Assembly: GCA_000827495.1 (NCBI GenBank)
Contig: KN817538.1
Span: 302,977 to 366,976, forward strand
Direction of reading: 5' to 3'
Origin: Hypholoma sublateritium FD-334 SS-4
Lineage: Eukaryota > Basidiomycota > Agaricomycetes > Agaricales > Strophariaceae
DNA: 64,000 bases
Made by a program: the position numbers and the translations under genes. The notes below the pieces were generated by a model that was not told where the DNA came from, did no database searches, and worked only from the letters and a program-made list of their open reading frames with translations. Below are positions 1 through 9,729 of the stretch, in pieces. Every line of letters begins with the position of its first letter. Within the stretch, counting starts at the first letter, position 1.

Positions 1-231
1 TGGCGAGTGAACAAGTTCGAGGAAGGAGTGGGCATTATCTTTGGGAAGTCGTCTTCTCCATTCAGGAATTTCGCTGAGTATTGCTTTGTTGAAGATGTGA
101 TACCGTGGCGCAGATACCCAATCGCGAGCCACAAGGCTACTTGCATAGAGTGCGGAGACGTCGTCGTGTAGGAAATCGAGTATCATTTCGAGGACCTCGG
201 TTGGTATATCTGAAATTCCAGTGGTTGACAT
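1..231 (-). CDS. F-box-like protein, N-terminal part (cut by window edge)
   Basis: Seventy-seven open codons run from an ATG at 231 down to base 1 with no stop, so the gene continues outside the window. The N-terminus holds the F-box-like pattern in which 'IP-E-LE-ILDFLHDD' is followed by 'LYASSLV-R-W' and 'PRYH-F', the usual start of agaricomycete F-box/leucine-rich-repeat proteins that recruit substrates to SCF ubiquitin ligases. It is clearly paralogous to the complete gene at 55562-56937, matching at most positions over the first 50 residues. The start follows that paralog, where the ATG sits a few residues before the same 'TGISD-PTE' block. The gene is divergent from the secreted ADP-ribosyltransferase-like gene at 915. 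The family call is good; substrate and role are unknown. Confidence 0.75.
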   Translation of the reverse strand, partial: MSTTGISDIPTEVLEMILDFLHDDVSALYASSLVARDWVSAPRYHIFNKAILSEIPEWRRRLPKDNAHSFLELVHSP

Positions 232-914
232 CTTCGGCTGCCGAATGGCAGATGTTTCGTGAATAATATTGAGGGATTCACCTAGAGTTGAGGAGCAAGA
301 TATACACTTCTCACCTTCAGCTCGGCATGCTCTGTTTTTAAGATATGTGGATATCAGCAACCGGGCGCCCACAATATGGTAAGCGGAGTCGGCGCTCGCC
401 TAATGCGCTCACTTCCTTTTCCCGGTGGGGACAGAAACCTATCAGAAGTTTACAGAACCCGAAGAATATAGGTCCTTATATGAAGTCGCCTACCCCCCAC
501 TGCGAGCGAATATAAAGCCTTGATAAGGAGTCAAAAATTGGAGGAATCCGAATTCGGCAAGTCCATATCCGCATGGGGTATTAATAACCCACCAACTTTC
601 GACTAGCCCACAAACCCTGAAGCTTGTTTTGCACCTCGTGATGGCTTAAATTATGGCTTAATTCGTCGAATTGGCTTGTTTATTCCCAAAAATCTGTAAG
701 GGGGCGAGCTACATATTTTGTGGGCTCTCACCTCGGCCAGGAGTATATAAAGAGTTATGATTTTTTTCAAGGAGTCCCAAGCGTTGACGCTCATACTAGA
801 TTTTATACGCTGGTAAGCTATGGCACTCAATGTTTTATGATATTCTTTACTCAATAGTATCACCATATTCTTCTTATAGGTCGTAAATCTCTCCCATATC
901 ATTACTATCAAATC
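232..914. promoter_or_regulatory. Shared intergenic region of the divergent F-box / ADP-ribosyltransferase-like pair
   Basis: This 683-bp stretch holds no supported gene. It lies between two start codons pointing apart, so it must carry both promoters. A TATA-like 'gagtatataaagag' is at about 741-754 in plus orientation, roughly 160 bp before the ATG at 915. The equivalent region of the inverted copy of the pair (54146-55561) is about twice as long, and I could not align the two by eye. Confidence 0.45.
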
Positions 915-2143
915 ATGCAACCTATTGTACCTTTCCGACCACATCTCAAATGGCTGTTGGGAGGGCTACTTGCCTTTCTTTTTCTTTCAATGGTTGATGC
1001 CCGGCCCACCCATGTGTCTCACGGACTACATGCCTCCCATAATACCCCTGGATCAAAATCTGTAAGTTTTAATGCTCTGAATAGATGCATGCTAATCATA
1101 TTTCCATTGTCCCCGTGCCCCGAACAGGCATACTCACGCCATCCTCCGGCCAAAATTGCATAAACGAGAACATTTGACACACCCTTCTGCAACATCTGCT
1201 ACTGTTTTATTCCATGGGAGCTCATCACGGAATGATATGTTTTCTCTTCGACGCCCAGATTTAAGCAAAACCCATCCCACTGGGGACTTACATAACACTC
1301 AGTACGGTGAGAAGAATACTTCCAGATACTTCCTCCCTTATGTATATTTATCTCATGATTTTTTTTCTGAAAGGGGCCGATGGGGGGTTTTATCTAACTG
1401 ACAGTCTGGCAAGCGCTGCACAATACGCATGCCACGGAAAGAAGCACAATCCCCTTTTCCCTGTGCCTGAGAAGGCATATATTTCAGGTGACTACTACAA
1501 CCTAAAATTACAGATATAAATGCTCATAGACACTGTTGAACAAATTTGATATCGCACAGCTTATATGTGGACTCCAGGACAGTAAGGATTTCATTTCTCC
1601 TTGTAATTTGGAAGGTTATTCAAACACGAGGTATGTCAAAGTTATAGAATAAAAGAGTACGGAGATTGGGATTCAATGGTAAACAGTATGCGAACGGTTC
1701 GTACACCTCCAATTGAACTAAAGTTCAGACCTGCATAACGCTCACTCATTCAATTTGAAGGAAAAATCCACCCCGTATGACATGCTCACAGGGTGAGTTC
1801 ATTTTATTGCAATGCTTAAGCATCATCAATATCGTCAACATAATTTTCAGTCCAATGCTTGATAAGGATGAGGGTAAGTTGAAATTCAAGCTTTGTCCAC
1901 TGGCAGAGTGCTAATTCTCTTGTAGACAAGTACCTCACCAAAAGTTTTTGGCAGTACGCCATTGTCAAGCAACTAGCAACCCAAGGCCTCGCTTTTAAAC
2001 AGACTTATTGGGTTTTGTGCAAGAATGTGCCAACAGCGGAAGACCTCGGTGACGATACATACGCGAGAGGGCAATATTCGAACCCAGGTTTTAGTTCATA
2101 CGCGACCTATCTCAACACAGATTCTCACTCTGACCATTGCTGA
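915..2143 (+). CDS. Putative secreted ADP-ribosyltransferase-like protein (left copy, possibly broken)
   Basis: Eight exons can be read by comparison with the paralog at 52885-54145: 915-1061, 1128-1306, 1374-1487, 1560-1581 (22 bp), 1615-1630, 1761-1792, 1851-1873 and 1926-2143. Exon 1 codes for a hydrophobic signal peptide. Exon 2 has an 'LFHGS' motif and exon 3 'G-DGGFYLTDS' followed by 'AAQYAC'. This order resembles the His-Gly-Thr and Tyr motifs of PARP-type ADP-ribosyltransferases, but no full H-Y-E triad was confirmed. The last exon carries the family-specific block 'FWQYAIVKQ...CKNVP' and ends in Cys-stop as in the paralog. Phases agree from exon 2 to the stop. Exon 1 (147 nt) does not fit exon 2 with the visible GTAAGT donor and AG acceptor, so either a frame break exists or another donor is used. 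Exon 5 could also run on to 1678 in the same phase. Confidence 0.5.
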
Positions 2144-3440
2144 AGCGCTGATACTGGATACTACGTTGCCGTGTTGTTTATATCTTATAGTATGTAGCTG
2201 TTGTGAAAGTCAATTCACTACTTGGAGTTTCTATTGAATTTTCATACCGAGATTGAGTAGCAGTATTAGGAATTAAATCAATTGGTTAAAATCCGAGCAT
2301 AAACTGGTCTATATATCTCCACGCACGCCTTATTGGCGCCTTAGTCCGCATTTCTTAATGATTTCAGAAAACAACGCCTGGCACTGAACAAATGTGTTGT
2401 CATCAGGCTTTATGGATGAGGTACTCAATGCTTATGGCACGTATGAGCCTCACAAAGGCCTCTGACTCCGGTATGTATAGCCAAGAATCACATTGTCAAT
2501 ACATCAGTTTGATTCGAGGCTCTTGTCGCAGACTCGCAAACAGCGGGAATTTCAACGCAGAGATTCAAAAGCTTATTAAATACGTCGATGACCTCTGCAT
2601 TTGTCGGTAAATCAGTTTTGAGCTTCAAGCTTCAAGGATTGTCCAGTAATGGGTTAGTACGTAATCACTGGCAGTACCTCTGCCCAAACTTGGCCCAACC
2701 GGCAATTCCCATATCAGCGGTCCGTAATTGGCCGGAACCGGGAGCTCCCCGACCTATTGCATTCTCCAAATCTTTATATAATTCTCCTGGGCATCCATAA
2801 AGTATCTACGGAGCACCGACCGTCGCCGTTGTAGTCGATCCATTATATTCTATATGTCCAACTTGTGTCCAACCGCATATTTCGGCCGCTCAGATGCAGC
2901 CGGGAACCCGTAGACAGCTGGAAACAAATAATGCAGGGATACGAGGACATTTTCGGCATTGCCCAAGCACAGCCTATTGCCTACCATCATTCTTCTCGGA
3001 CGGAAAGGAACAAGGTGGAAATATGAGGGGCTGGAACCAAATATTTTACGTCGCTCTGCCTCGCTACGGGTAACGGCGCTTATTGTCCTGTCTCGGTCAC
3101 GTGATGTATACAATGGCCAAACCATTGTTCTTTTCCTTTGCTTTTCTCGCGAATCTTGATAGCTGCCACATTGTCCTTCATATTTGTACACCTCCTAGGA
3201 TGCTTCTTACCACGCAAACGGGGCTCCGGCCATGCTGTAATCGACTTCATTTAAAGGTAGGGTGCGACCGGCCATTTTGGTTATTCCTTACACCCCGCTT
3301 CTAGGCTTCCGACTCAGCGTCCCCTTTCCTTCCTTTCTCTTTCTAACGATACACGCCGGTGTTGAGCACCATTTCATATTCAGGACGCCCACATAGACCA
3401 CACCTACACCTATCTCTAACACTATCACCTACTATCCACA
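2144..3440. other. Intergenic, no gene supported
   Basis: Open stretches here are short, unrelated between frames and lack splice-supported continuation. Just upstream of the next gene, 3330-3440 is pyrimidine-rich and ends in 'tccacaatg', a normal fungal promoter and start context. A CACGTGA box is at about 3099-3105. Confidence 0.5.
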
Positions 3441-4461
3441 ATGCTTCCCCCTCGCGCAAGTAAGTTGATGTTCATTAAGCTGTCTGCTACTGGTATTCAC
3501 CGTTTGCTTAGTGTTCTTCATGGGATTGAATGCCATCCGAGCCCTCAGCTTGATCTCCCTCATTCTTGTCTTTTCCAGCACTATCTTGGTCATGGTCACA
3601 AACATCAAGGCCGTCAACGCTTTCCAGGCTAGTGGCAGCAATAGTTCAGCGCTGGCCGACTGTGATTACATTGCCGGAAGCACCGTACCTAACCAACCTG
3701 CCGGTGTGTTCTGGGCGGTCGTCGCAAGCCTCCTTATCATCTTCCAAACCATCATCCTATTCCGTGAGTTATTTTCATCCCGTTGAACGACCCGCCGCTC
3801 ATAATATCTCCTAGTTTCCGAGTGCAGCTGGCCCATGGCCTTCTTCGACCGCTACTTCCCCGTCCTCGGCACCCAATTCGGCCTTGGCGCACTAGGCATC
3901 TTCCAGTGTCTCATTTCAACGCAGATCCTCTCCCACCACGTCGACGACTTTACGCTTGTCTCCGCGTTCTTCCTCTTCGCGCTCGGTTGTGTCAACATGC
4001 TCCTCGGCCTCATCTTCCGCGAGTCCGCCAAGGCGAAGCGCTCGATCACCTCCTGGCGCTCCGAGGCAAAGGGCATCATCCCCATGAGCCAGGACAACCG
4101 CCCCGTGTTCACCGCAAGTGCCACGTTCGCGCCCTCCATGGAGAAGGCGCCCTACATGGTCCGCGCGGACACGACCGTCTCCGACGCCGGCACGTGGCGC
4201 AGCACCGAGAAGGCGTCGCTCGGCTTCGGGCGCCAGGGCGAGAAGGCTGCGGGCTTGCGCGGGTTCCTGCTGCAGAAGCCGGAGGAGTCGCTCCCGCGCT
4301 ACGCAAGCCCCGCGCCCGTGGGCGTCAGCCGCGCGCCGTCGAGCGCGTCTGCGTCGAGCAGTTTCTACTCGCATGAGCGCCCCGATGACGCGCAGTCGCA
4401 CCACGACGAGCGCCCCGCTGGCGACGGGCCCACGTTCCGCTCCAGCCCCACTGCTCTCTGA
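3441..4461 (+). CDS. Four-helix membrane protein of a fungal family of unknown function
   Basis: Three exons, 3441-3459, 3512-3763 and 3815-4461, join in phase to give 305 residues. The first 160 or so residues hold four hydrophobic segments: 'RALSLISLILVFSSTILVM' near residue 17, a second near 75, a third through 'FGLGALGIFQCLIS', and a fourth through 'FALGCVNMLLGLIF'. Two cysteine-containing stretches lie in the loops. The C-terminal half is hydrophilic, rich in Ser, Arg and Ala, and probably cytosolic and disordered. The layout matches a widespread uncharacterised fungal membrane family (I believe DUF7598), but I recognise it only by general pattern. The first exon is only 19 nt. GC content and codon use in the last exon are markedly higher than in the surroundings. 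Plasma or internal membrane location is inferred. Confidence 0.75.
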
Positions 4462-4649
4462 GCTGGGCGGATACGCCCCCTTTCTTTTTAATCTCCATAC
4501 GACGCCTCTGCCTAGAACTGGATTTCTACACGATGCTTACACTATCCTCACGGCCTCACGACAGTCATCTTTACGCACCACCGCGCACGGCCGCTGACGC
4601 ACCTTTCTACACACGCATCTAAGCGTACTAATCGCCAATGCGCGGACAT

Positions 4650-5310
4650 TGCCTGTATTACTTATTCGATGTATATACACCTGTAGCAGTACTAGTTCCG
4701 GACTAATAAAATAATTATCCCTAAGTGGACCTTCGTATACATGAGACGCTGTTCGAACCTGTCTTCCCGTCTGAAATGTGGCATTGTATCTACTTTGGGC
4801 AGATAAAGCCGTCAGCCTGGTACCGGAGAGATTCTTGTTTTCAGCAGGCGAGTCGGCCCGTTTCGTTTCTTGCAGAGGGGCGGCGACTCGGATATCCTGT
4901 AGTTTCCTTGTCAATGGTAAAGTAATTGTTCACTTTGCCGGACGCGCAATAGACTCAGTGATATATCCGAGCGAGCGCCCATGGCTGAACGAAGAACAAT
5001 AAGCTGCCGACACGTCAATAATAGAAGAGCATTGTCACACACAAGGAGGGCCGAGGATGCATGTAGGCGGACAGCACCCAACACTTGCCCAGCACGCGGT
5101 TTTTCTCCCGCCGCTTTCCCCTTTCCTCAGATCCGCCGCGTCTTCCGCCTGTTAATTTCTGACGGTAGGCGGCTCAGCCTTTCGCGGGGTGTCAAGCTCC
5201 ATGGTGGGAAATTTTAACAATAATCTAGCTATAGTGCGTGGTCATACTGATACTAGTAGGTATATCTGTACCGAGCCCACGGTAATTCCCCGGGGTACTA
5301 TGTATCGTGC
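4650..5310. repeat. Diverged duplicate block, copy 1
   Basis: This block aligns by eye with 7615-8685. Shared stretches include 'tgtattact-att-gatgtata', 'gttcgaacctgt', 'tatcctgtagt', 'gcccatggctgaacg' against 'gcccatggctaaacg', and 'tgtaccgagcc-gcgg'. The similarity runs through the 3' flank, the C-terminal codons and the 5' flank of the small membrane-protein gene at 8101-8580. In this copy most of that gene is missing. AATAAA at 4705-4710 may be the polyadenylation signal of the gene ending at 4461. Confidence 0.55.
5085..5200 (-). pseudogene. Remnant of the C-terminus of the 8101-8580 membrane-protein gene
   Basis: The stretch 'gcacgcggtttttctcccgc' and what follows to about 5200 matches 8110-8215, which encodes the basic Arg/Lys-rich tail of the protein read from 8580 to 8101. 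Gaps disturb the frame and the part for the membrane segments is absent. The flanks on both sides still match the intact copy, so this looks like an internally deleted duplicate rather than chance similarity. Confidence 0.45.
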
Positions 5311-5316
5311 GGAATT

Positions 5317-7157
5317 TCAGACTTCCTCCAGCTCCCACCTAAACCTGGTCGGATATCCCTGCTCTGGATCTGTAAGTTGTGGTTTTTCTTCGACGCCCAT
5401 TGTGTGTAGATGGGCCGCAGTCCAGTCATTTGTGAGATCCGTCCACATGACAAATCTTGAGTTCGGTGCCCATCTTGAAATCTTGCTGAAGCCAGGAATA
5501 CTGACTTTCTCAGTACATTGTGCTGCGAGGGCAAACTCTTTCTCTTTCCATTCTTTCTCGTCACGGGGCCATCTTCTGGGGATACATGGGTCTGCGTAAA
5601 ACTTGACGGTGATACATTCTGTTTCCTCCGAGTATGAAAATGTCGGCATGGGATGCGACCAAGGGTTCGGCCACGGGACGGTAGGCACCCGTGCTTTGGT
5701 CAAGATGAGAGCATTCCCTTGCATATATAATTTAACGGAAAAAGGTCATTCATTCTCTCTGAGTTGTTCGCTCACCCGACGCGTCAATATAACCGCCACA
5801 CAGGCATAATTGTCCTCTTGTGTCTATGTAAAAGGCCTTTGTTGAGGTCAATTAAAGGTCAGTAGAATGCAACAGTGATATAGAAATTAAGTGGATTGAC
5901 TGCACCTGAGCGTCCTCTTCATTGACTAAACCCCATAACCCTAAAGCATTTCCTTCTCGAGTGGAATTTGTACGGTGCAGTGTCCAGTAGAGTGATGACC
6001 CCGAAGCGCGAATACGGAAGAATCCAGTAGGGAACCCAGAGCACTCTCGACCTGTTGCAACTACGTCGAGAATGTGATCAGGAGGAAGACCCATGGCGAG
6101 CTCGGGGAAGGCGGGGTTCACAGTCTTCGCACAAGGGAAAATATTGAGAACATAATCTACACGCTTAGCTTAAGAGGCTCAACTTGACATTCACCGACGT
6201 GCGTTGTCGCATTTTCCTGTATACCGCCAGGTGCACTGATGATAATCAGATAGAGACATATGCAAATATCAGGCAGGCCCCAACGTACGAGATATGAGCG
6301 TCTATCATGAATCAGAGCCAGCTTTCGAAATGTTTAAAATGAACCGTTACCTGGCAGCGATGTCATAAACTCTGATTTTCGGACAGCGGCGTAGTTCTCT
6401 GGCGAGGTCCGTAATAGATAGATTGGCGTATAACCAATCCCAGGTATGGCCAATATTACTGTGTTATTCACAAGACAGAGATACAAATTAGACCCGGAGC
6501 TCTCCATGCCAAAGCTTTCAATGAACTATATATTAGAGGATGTTTGATCAAAATTTCCTGTGCAAACACTAACCTGTAGCCTTGTCCTTGCCTAGAAATC
6601 TTCCAGAAGTGAGGAGCATCCCCAGATGAAATCATTCCATTAGGAGTCGGCACCACATACTTCCTGTTATATTTTGACAGGAGTGCAGCCCCCCCGTTTC
6701 CATCATCATGGACAAGCCACTGTTCAATAAGTATCGAAACAAAGGCCTCGTTGAGATAAATGTATTAACATACCTGCTGCGTATCGCCCCCATGGAAAGG
6801 ATGTACAGTTATAGAAGAACGAATTTCAGATTCATTTTGCGTGTCTTCGTAATCATGCAGGTCAAGCTCGAGATTCAAAGCATTCCCTTTGGAATTTACG
6901 ATAAACTGTGGGCCGCCTATGAGGGAATTTCAGCTCTCAACTTGTAATTGAGAAGCCTAAAAGAAAATTCACAAAAGTGGAATTCCGAATTGTCATTGTG
7001 GAAAGTCATGTTAGTCTCTTCCGCAATAGTATCGTTCTCGGAGGTGCCGGTATCTGTACCTGTGAATCGTGATCATCAACTGGAAACAGATGATGAATCT
7101 CAGATGAATAGGCTACTTACGCTTAAGGATCTCTGTAGAGAAGTTTTGGTATACCAT
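5317..7157 (-). CDS. Beta-trefoil (ricin B-like) lectin-type protein, intact paralog A
   Basis: Eight exons keep phase throughout: 7157-7121, 7059-6973, 6916-6774, 6719-6574, 6514-6351, 6156-5906, 5836-5776 and 5717-5317, giving 429 residues. The N-terminal half has the pattern 'GPQF-V-SKGNALN', then 'GGDTQQW' (residues 84-90, split by an intron) and 'LVHDDG', typical of ricin-type beta-trefoil repeats where Q-x-W cores recur. The C-terminal half contains 'GRECSGFPTGFFRIR', 'YWTLH', 'GNALILT' and 'PWPNPWSHPMPTFSYS', which reads like a second carbohydrate-binding-type module. No signal peptide is seen, so it is probably cytosolic, as many fungal fruiting-body lectins are. Paralogs B (11448-13291) and C (13646-14633) lie on the same strand. 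Unlike B it has no usable 20-nt exon between exons 5 and 6 and stays in frame anyway. Sugar specificity is unknown. Confidence 0.65.
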
Positions 7158-7240
7158 TTCTACGAGCGTGCGACAAGCGTGCGAGGTAGGTTAGAGGAAG
7201 GTGAAGTCTTGATCGATGAGCTTCACGGCGTAGACCAGAA

Positions 7241-7300
7241 AATAGGGGTTTAAGCGCCCGCTGGCAAGATGCTATTATATTCCCAGTTCAGGGCCGGCTA
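7241..7300 (-). promoter_or_regulatory. Conserved core promoter block of lectin gene A
   Basis: The block 'ggggtttaagcgcccgctgg' through 'gttcagggccggct' lies 84-143 bp upstream of the start at 7157. It matches 13351-13400, upstream of paralog B, with a few substitutions. On the coding strand it contains the TATA-like 'gggaatataatagc'. A shorter match, 'agggccggtcat', lies upstream of paralog C at 14714. Confidence 0.5.
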
Positions 7301-7614
7301 AGCTCTTATCTCTCCATTTGCTCTCTATTTGCTCCTACAGATCCCTGGAGGGGCATATAGCATAGGTTAAGCTGGGCTTGGTTTTTCTCGCTAACTATTC
7401 TCTACAGTTGGTGTTTGGTTCGTGTTAGTATCACTGTATGAATCGATTATCTACGTTTGGTTTCTTTCTATGTCAGTCTCAAATTCAGGTCAGGTAAGTA
7501 CTTATCCCAAAGGTATCCGCATAAGTACTAGCTGCTCGTGGGTATCCGTTCGTTAGATCCTTATTCTGTGAGCTCTCTCAGGCTCTCTTCGCCCCCTAAG
7601 ATAACGTGTCTGGT

Positions 7615-8685
7615 TGACTTGTATTACTGATTTGATGTATATAAGTACATCTGTAAGTAGCAGTACTTAATATTCCTGGATTGACAAGGCAATCTTGCCT
7701 CCGTCGGTATCCATCAGCATGCGGTATTGTTCGAACCTGTTACAGTGTCTGTTGAATCGTGGCGATTTGCAAACATTCTTGACACAATTATCTGGCGTCA
7801 ACCAAAGCCTTGGAGTTGATCATGGTCTGTAACAACCCTCCACTAGAGAGTGAGTCGGTCCGTATCTTGCAGTATGACGGCAGTATCCTGTAGTGATTTC
7901 TTTGGTAAAGCGATTGCAAACTTTTCCCGAGCGCGCAGAAGAGGTGGTATATCAAAGAGAGGCCCATGGCTAAACGGAGAACACAATAAGGGGCCCGTGC
8001 GCGAATAATGAAGGAGCATCACGCACAAGGAAAGCCGAGGACGTAGACCGACAGTAGGACGATGAAGATAAATGCATGTTATTCCCAGTTGAGTAACCCC
8101 TCACGATCCAACGCGCGGCTTCTCGACCCGCTTCCCCCGTTTCCTCGGCTCCACTGCATCCACTGCCGGTTCACTCTTGACTATGGGTAGCCCCGCCTTC
8201 GGCAGGGCATCTACCACGTCAACAGGCGGAGCGTCCAGCGACACGACGATAACGCGACTCAGCACACGCGCCGTAAGCCCGAGGATACCACCCGTGATGC
8301 ACGCGACGCCAACGAAGACGTAGAGCGGGAACGCCGCGTCGAGGAGGTATATCGCCGTGCGGTACGGTGTGCGCAAGAATAGCGTCGCTGTAATGTCCAG
8401 GAAGACGAAGACCGGCGCCAGAAGGTACAGCAGCGCGGGGGCAGGCGATAGACTCCGTATAGGCCGTAGAGCGCGGGCGGCGACCCGCCCAGCGAGTTTA
8501 AGAGCTGAGAACGCGGCGGTGAGGTAGGGAAGGAGCTGGGATATAGGCGAGGCGACTTCCGCAGGTATACTAGTCTCCATAGCCGGGCGATTTTACGCTA
8601 ATCAAGTTCAAGTATTTAGAGAAAGTGTACCGAGCCTGCGGAATTCTGTGAATATGTATCGTGAGGTGCTGGATGTCGTGTGGTG
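7615..8685. repeat. Diverged duplicate block, copy 2 (contains the intact small gene)
   Basis: This is the counterpart of 4650-5310. The part 7615-8100 is the 3' flank, 8101-8580 the gene, and 8581-8685 the 5' flank. It keeps the same order of matching islands. The two copies flank lectin gene A. The remaining bases 7301-7614 hold nothing recognisable. Confidence 0.5.
8101..8580 (-). CDS. Small membrane protein, unknown family
   Basis: A single open frame of 159 codons starts at ATG 8580 and ends at 8101 without introns. The N-terminal third is amphipathic ('LLPYLTAAFSALKLAGRVAA'), followed by two clear hydrophobic segments, 'LLYLLAPVFVFLDITATLFL' near residues 50-69 and one through 'FPLYVFVGVACITGGILGL' near residues 84-102. 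The tail is basic and ends 'KPRVGS'. GC-rich codon use is stronger than in the flanks, which supports real coding. A deleted copy lies at 5085-5200. I do not recognise the family; a two-span membrane protein is all the sequence supports. Confidence 0.55.
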   Translation of the reverse strand: METSIPAEVASPISQLLPYLTAAFSALKLAGRVAARALRPIRSLSPAPALLYLLAPVFVFLDITATLFLRTPYRTAIYLLDAAFPLYVFVGVACITGGILGLTARVLSRVIVVSLDAPPVDVVDALPKAGLPIVKSEPAVDAVEPRKRGKRVEKPRVGS

Positions 8686-9729
8686 AGTGTTGCGGACAGT
8701 TGAGCGCCATCGATTCATGTTACAATCCACGGACACCGCTGATCGTGGGAATTATACCGTTTGTCGGACCCAACCACGACTTGTGCGCGACAGGCAGATT
8801 CTCTATGACACACGATGCATGGTTGATCGCAAGCCGGTAAATATGTTTCGCTATGCCCGCGGGCGTGAAGTTGGCGTGAAGATATGCCTGGGAAGTCCTC
8901 AACGGCGTGCCGATAGTGCATATTCCAGTCATATTCACAGGACCGTGTTTGCATGTTTAGGCAAAGGGATATGGAGGCTTGTTTTGGGGGCAGACGAAGT
9001 ATCCAAATATGCGTGGACCATTCCTTTGAGGAAACTACATGCATAGTAGGAGTTGAAAGCATAGCGGGCCAGTCGGAGTTGAAGGACTCCCTAATTGACT
9101 GTGGGAATATGGTGTAAAACGCGTCAACGCGTCAACTCAGCTTGAACGTTCAAGTTGGCCGCACTGCTGTCTTCTACACTTTGAACCCACTTCCACTTCA
9201 GCACTCCATTCTGTAGCACGAAAGACCGCGTTTGTATTTGGAGTGAAGACTCGTGGTCTGGAACAACTGCTAATCGTCAAAGCCGCTCGTGAAGCTTGAA
9301 ATTTGAAGCTTGAAGCTTGAAGTTTGGTAAGTAAAATATCAATGTAATGTCTCTTCGATCACCTTTTCATGCAGGTTTCAGAATTACTTACGTGTTCACG
9401 ACCTTCTCAACATGGAATCTCTGGGGAAACAAAATGCTCAGCCAGGAGAACAGAAACAAGGTACGTCTCTGCAATAAGGCCGCATGATGCTTTGGTCTTG
9501 CCTGCATCAGCCTGCTGCTTAGCTCTTCGAAAGGATGATCCAATACGGACGGGTCATGGTATAACATGTGTTAGCTTTCCCTTGCTCAAGCGCGGACGTG
9601 TTTTATTCTTTGGTCTAAGATACATTTTTGATCCATTACATCCAGCATCAGTCCCGGATCCTCCGGCACCGGGCTGAAACCAGTGTCAATGGCCTAATTG
9701 ATACCTATAAAATCAGGATTTAATCAAAG
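8686..9729. other. Intergenic, no gene supported; short direct repeats of an AAGCTTGAA unit
   Basis: No frame carries a recognisable protein. Around 9290-9325 the unit 'gaagcttga' recurs three times with small changes, a local low-complexity tract. Plus-strand 9640-9729 should contain the promoter of the next gene; 'acctataaaatc' at about 9703-9714 is a plausible TATA element 16-27 bp before the first ATG, which suggests that the later ATG at 9775 may be the used start. Confidence 0.4.

Noticed and set aside
2850..3191. 113-codon minus-strand frame
   Set aside because: Low-complexity basic composition, no family features, and overlapped by other random frames in an intergenic region.
4745..4760. 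'gttcgaacctgt' here and at 7731, resembling a tRNA T-loop/B box
   Set aside because: No A box, acceptor stem or cloverleaf could be folded around either; they are simply shared by the two duplicate blocks.
8687..9062. Overlapping open frames on both strands after the small membrane gene
   Set aside because: Neither reads as a protein and both lack start and splice support; listed only as intergenic.
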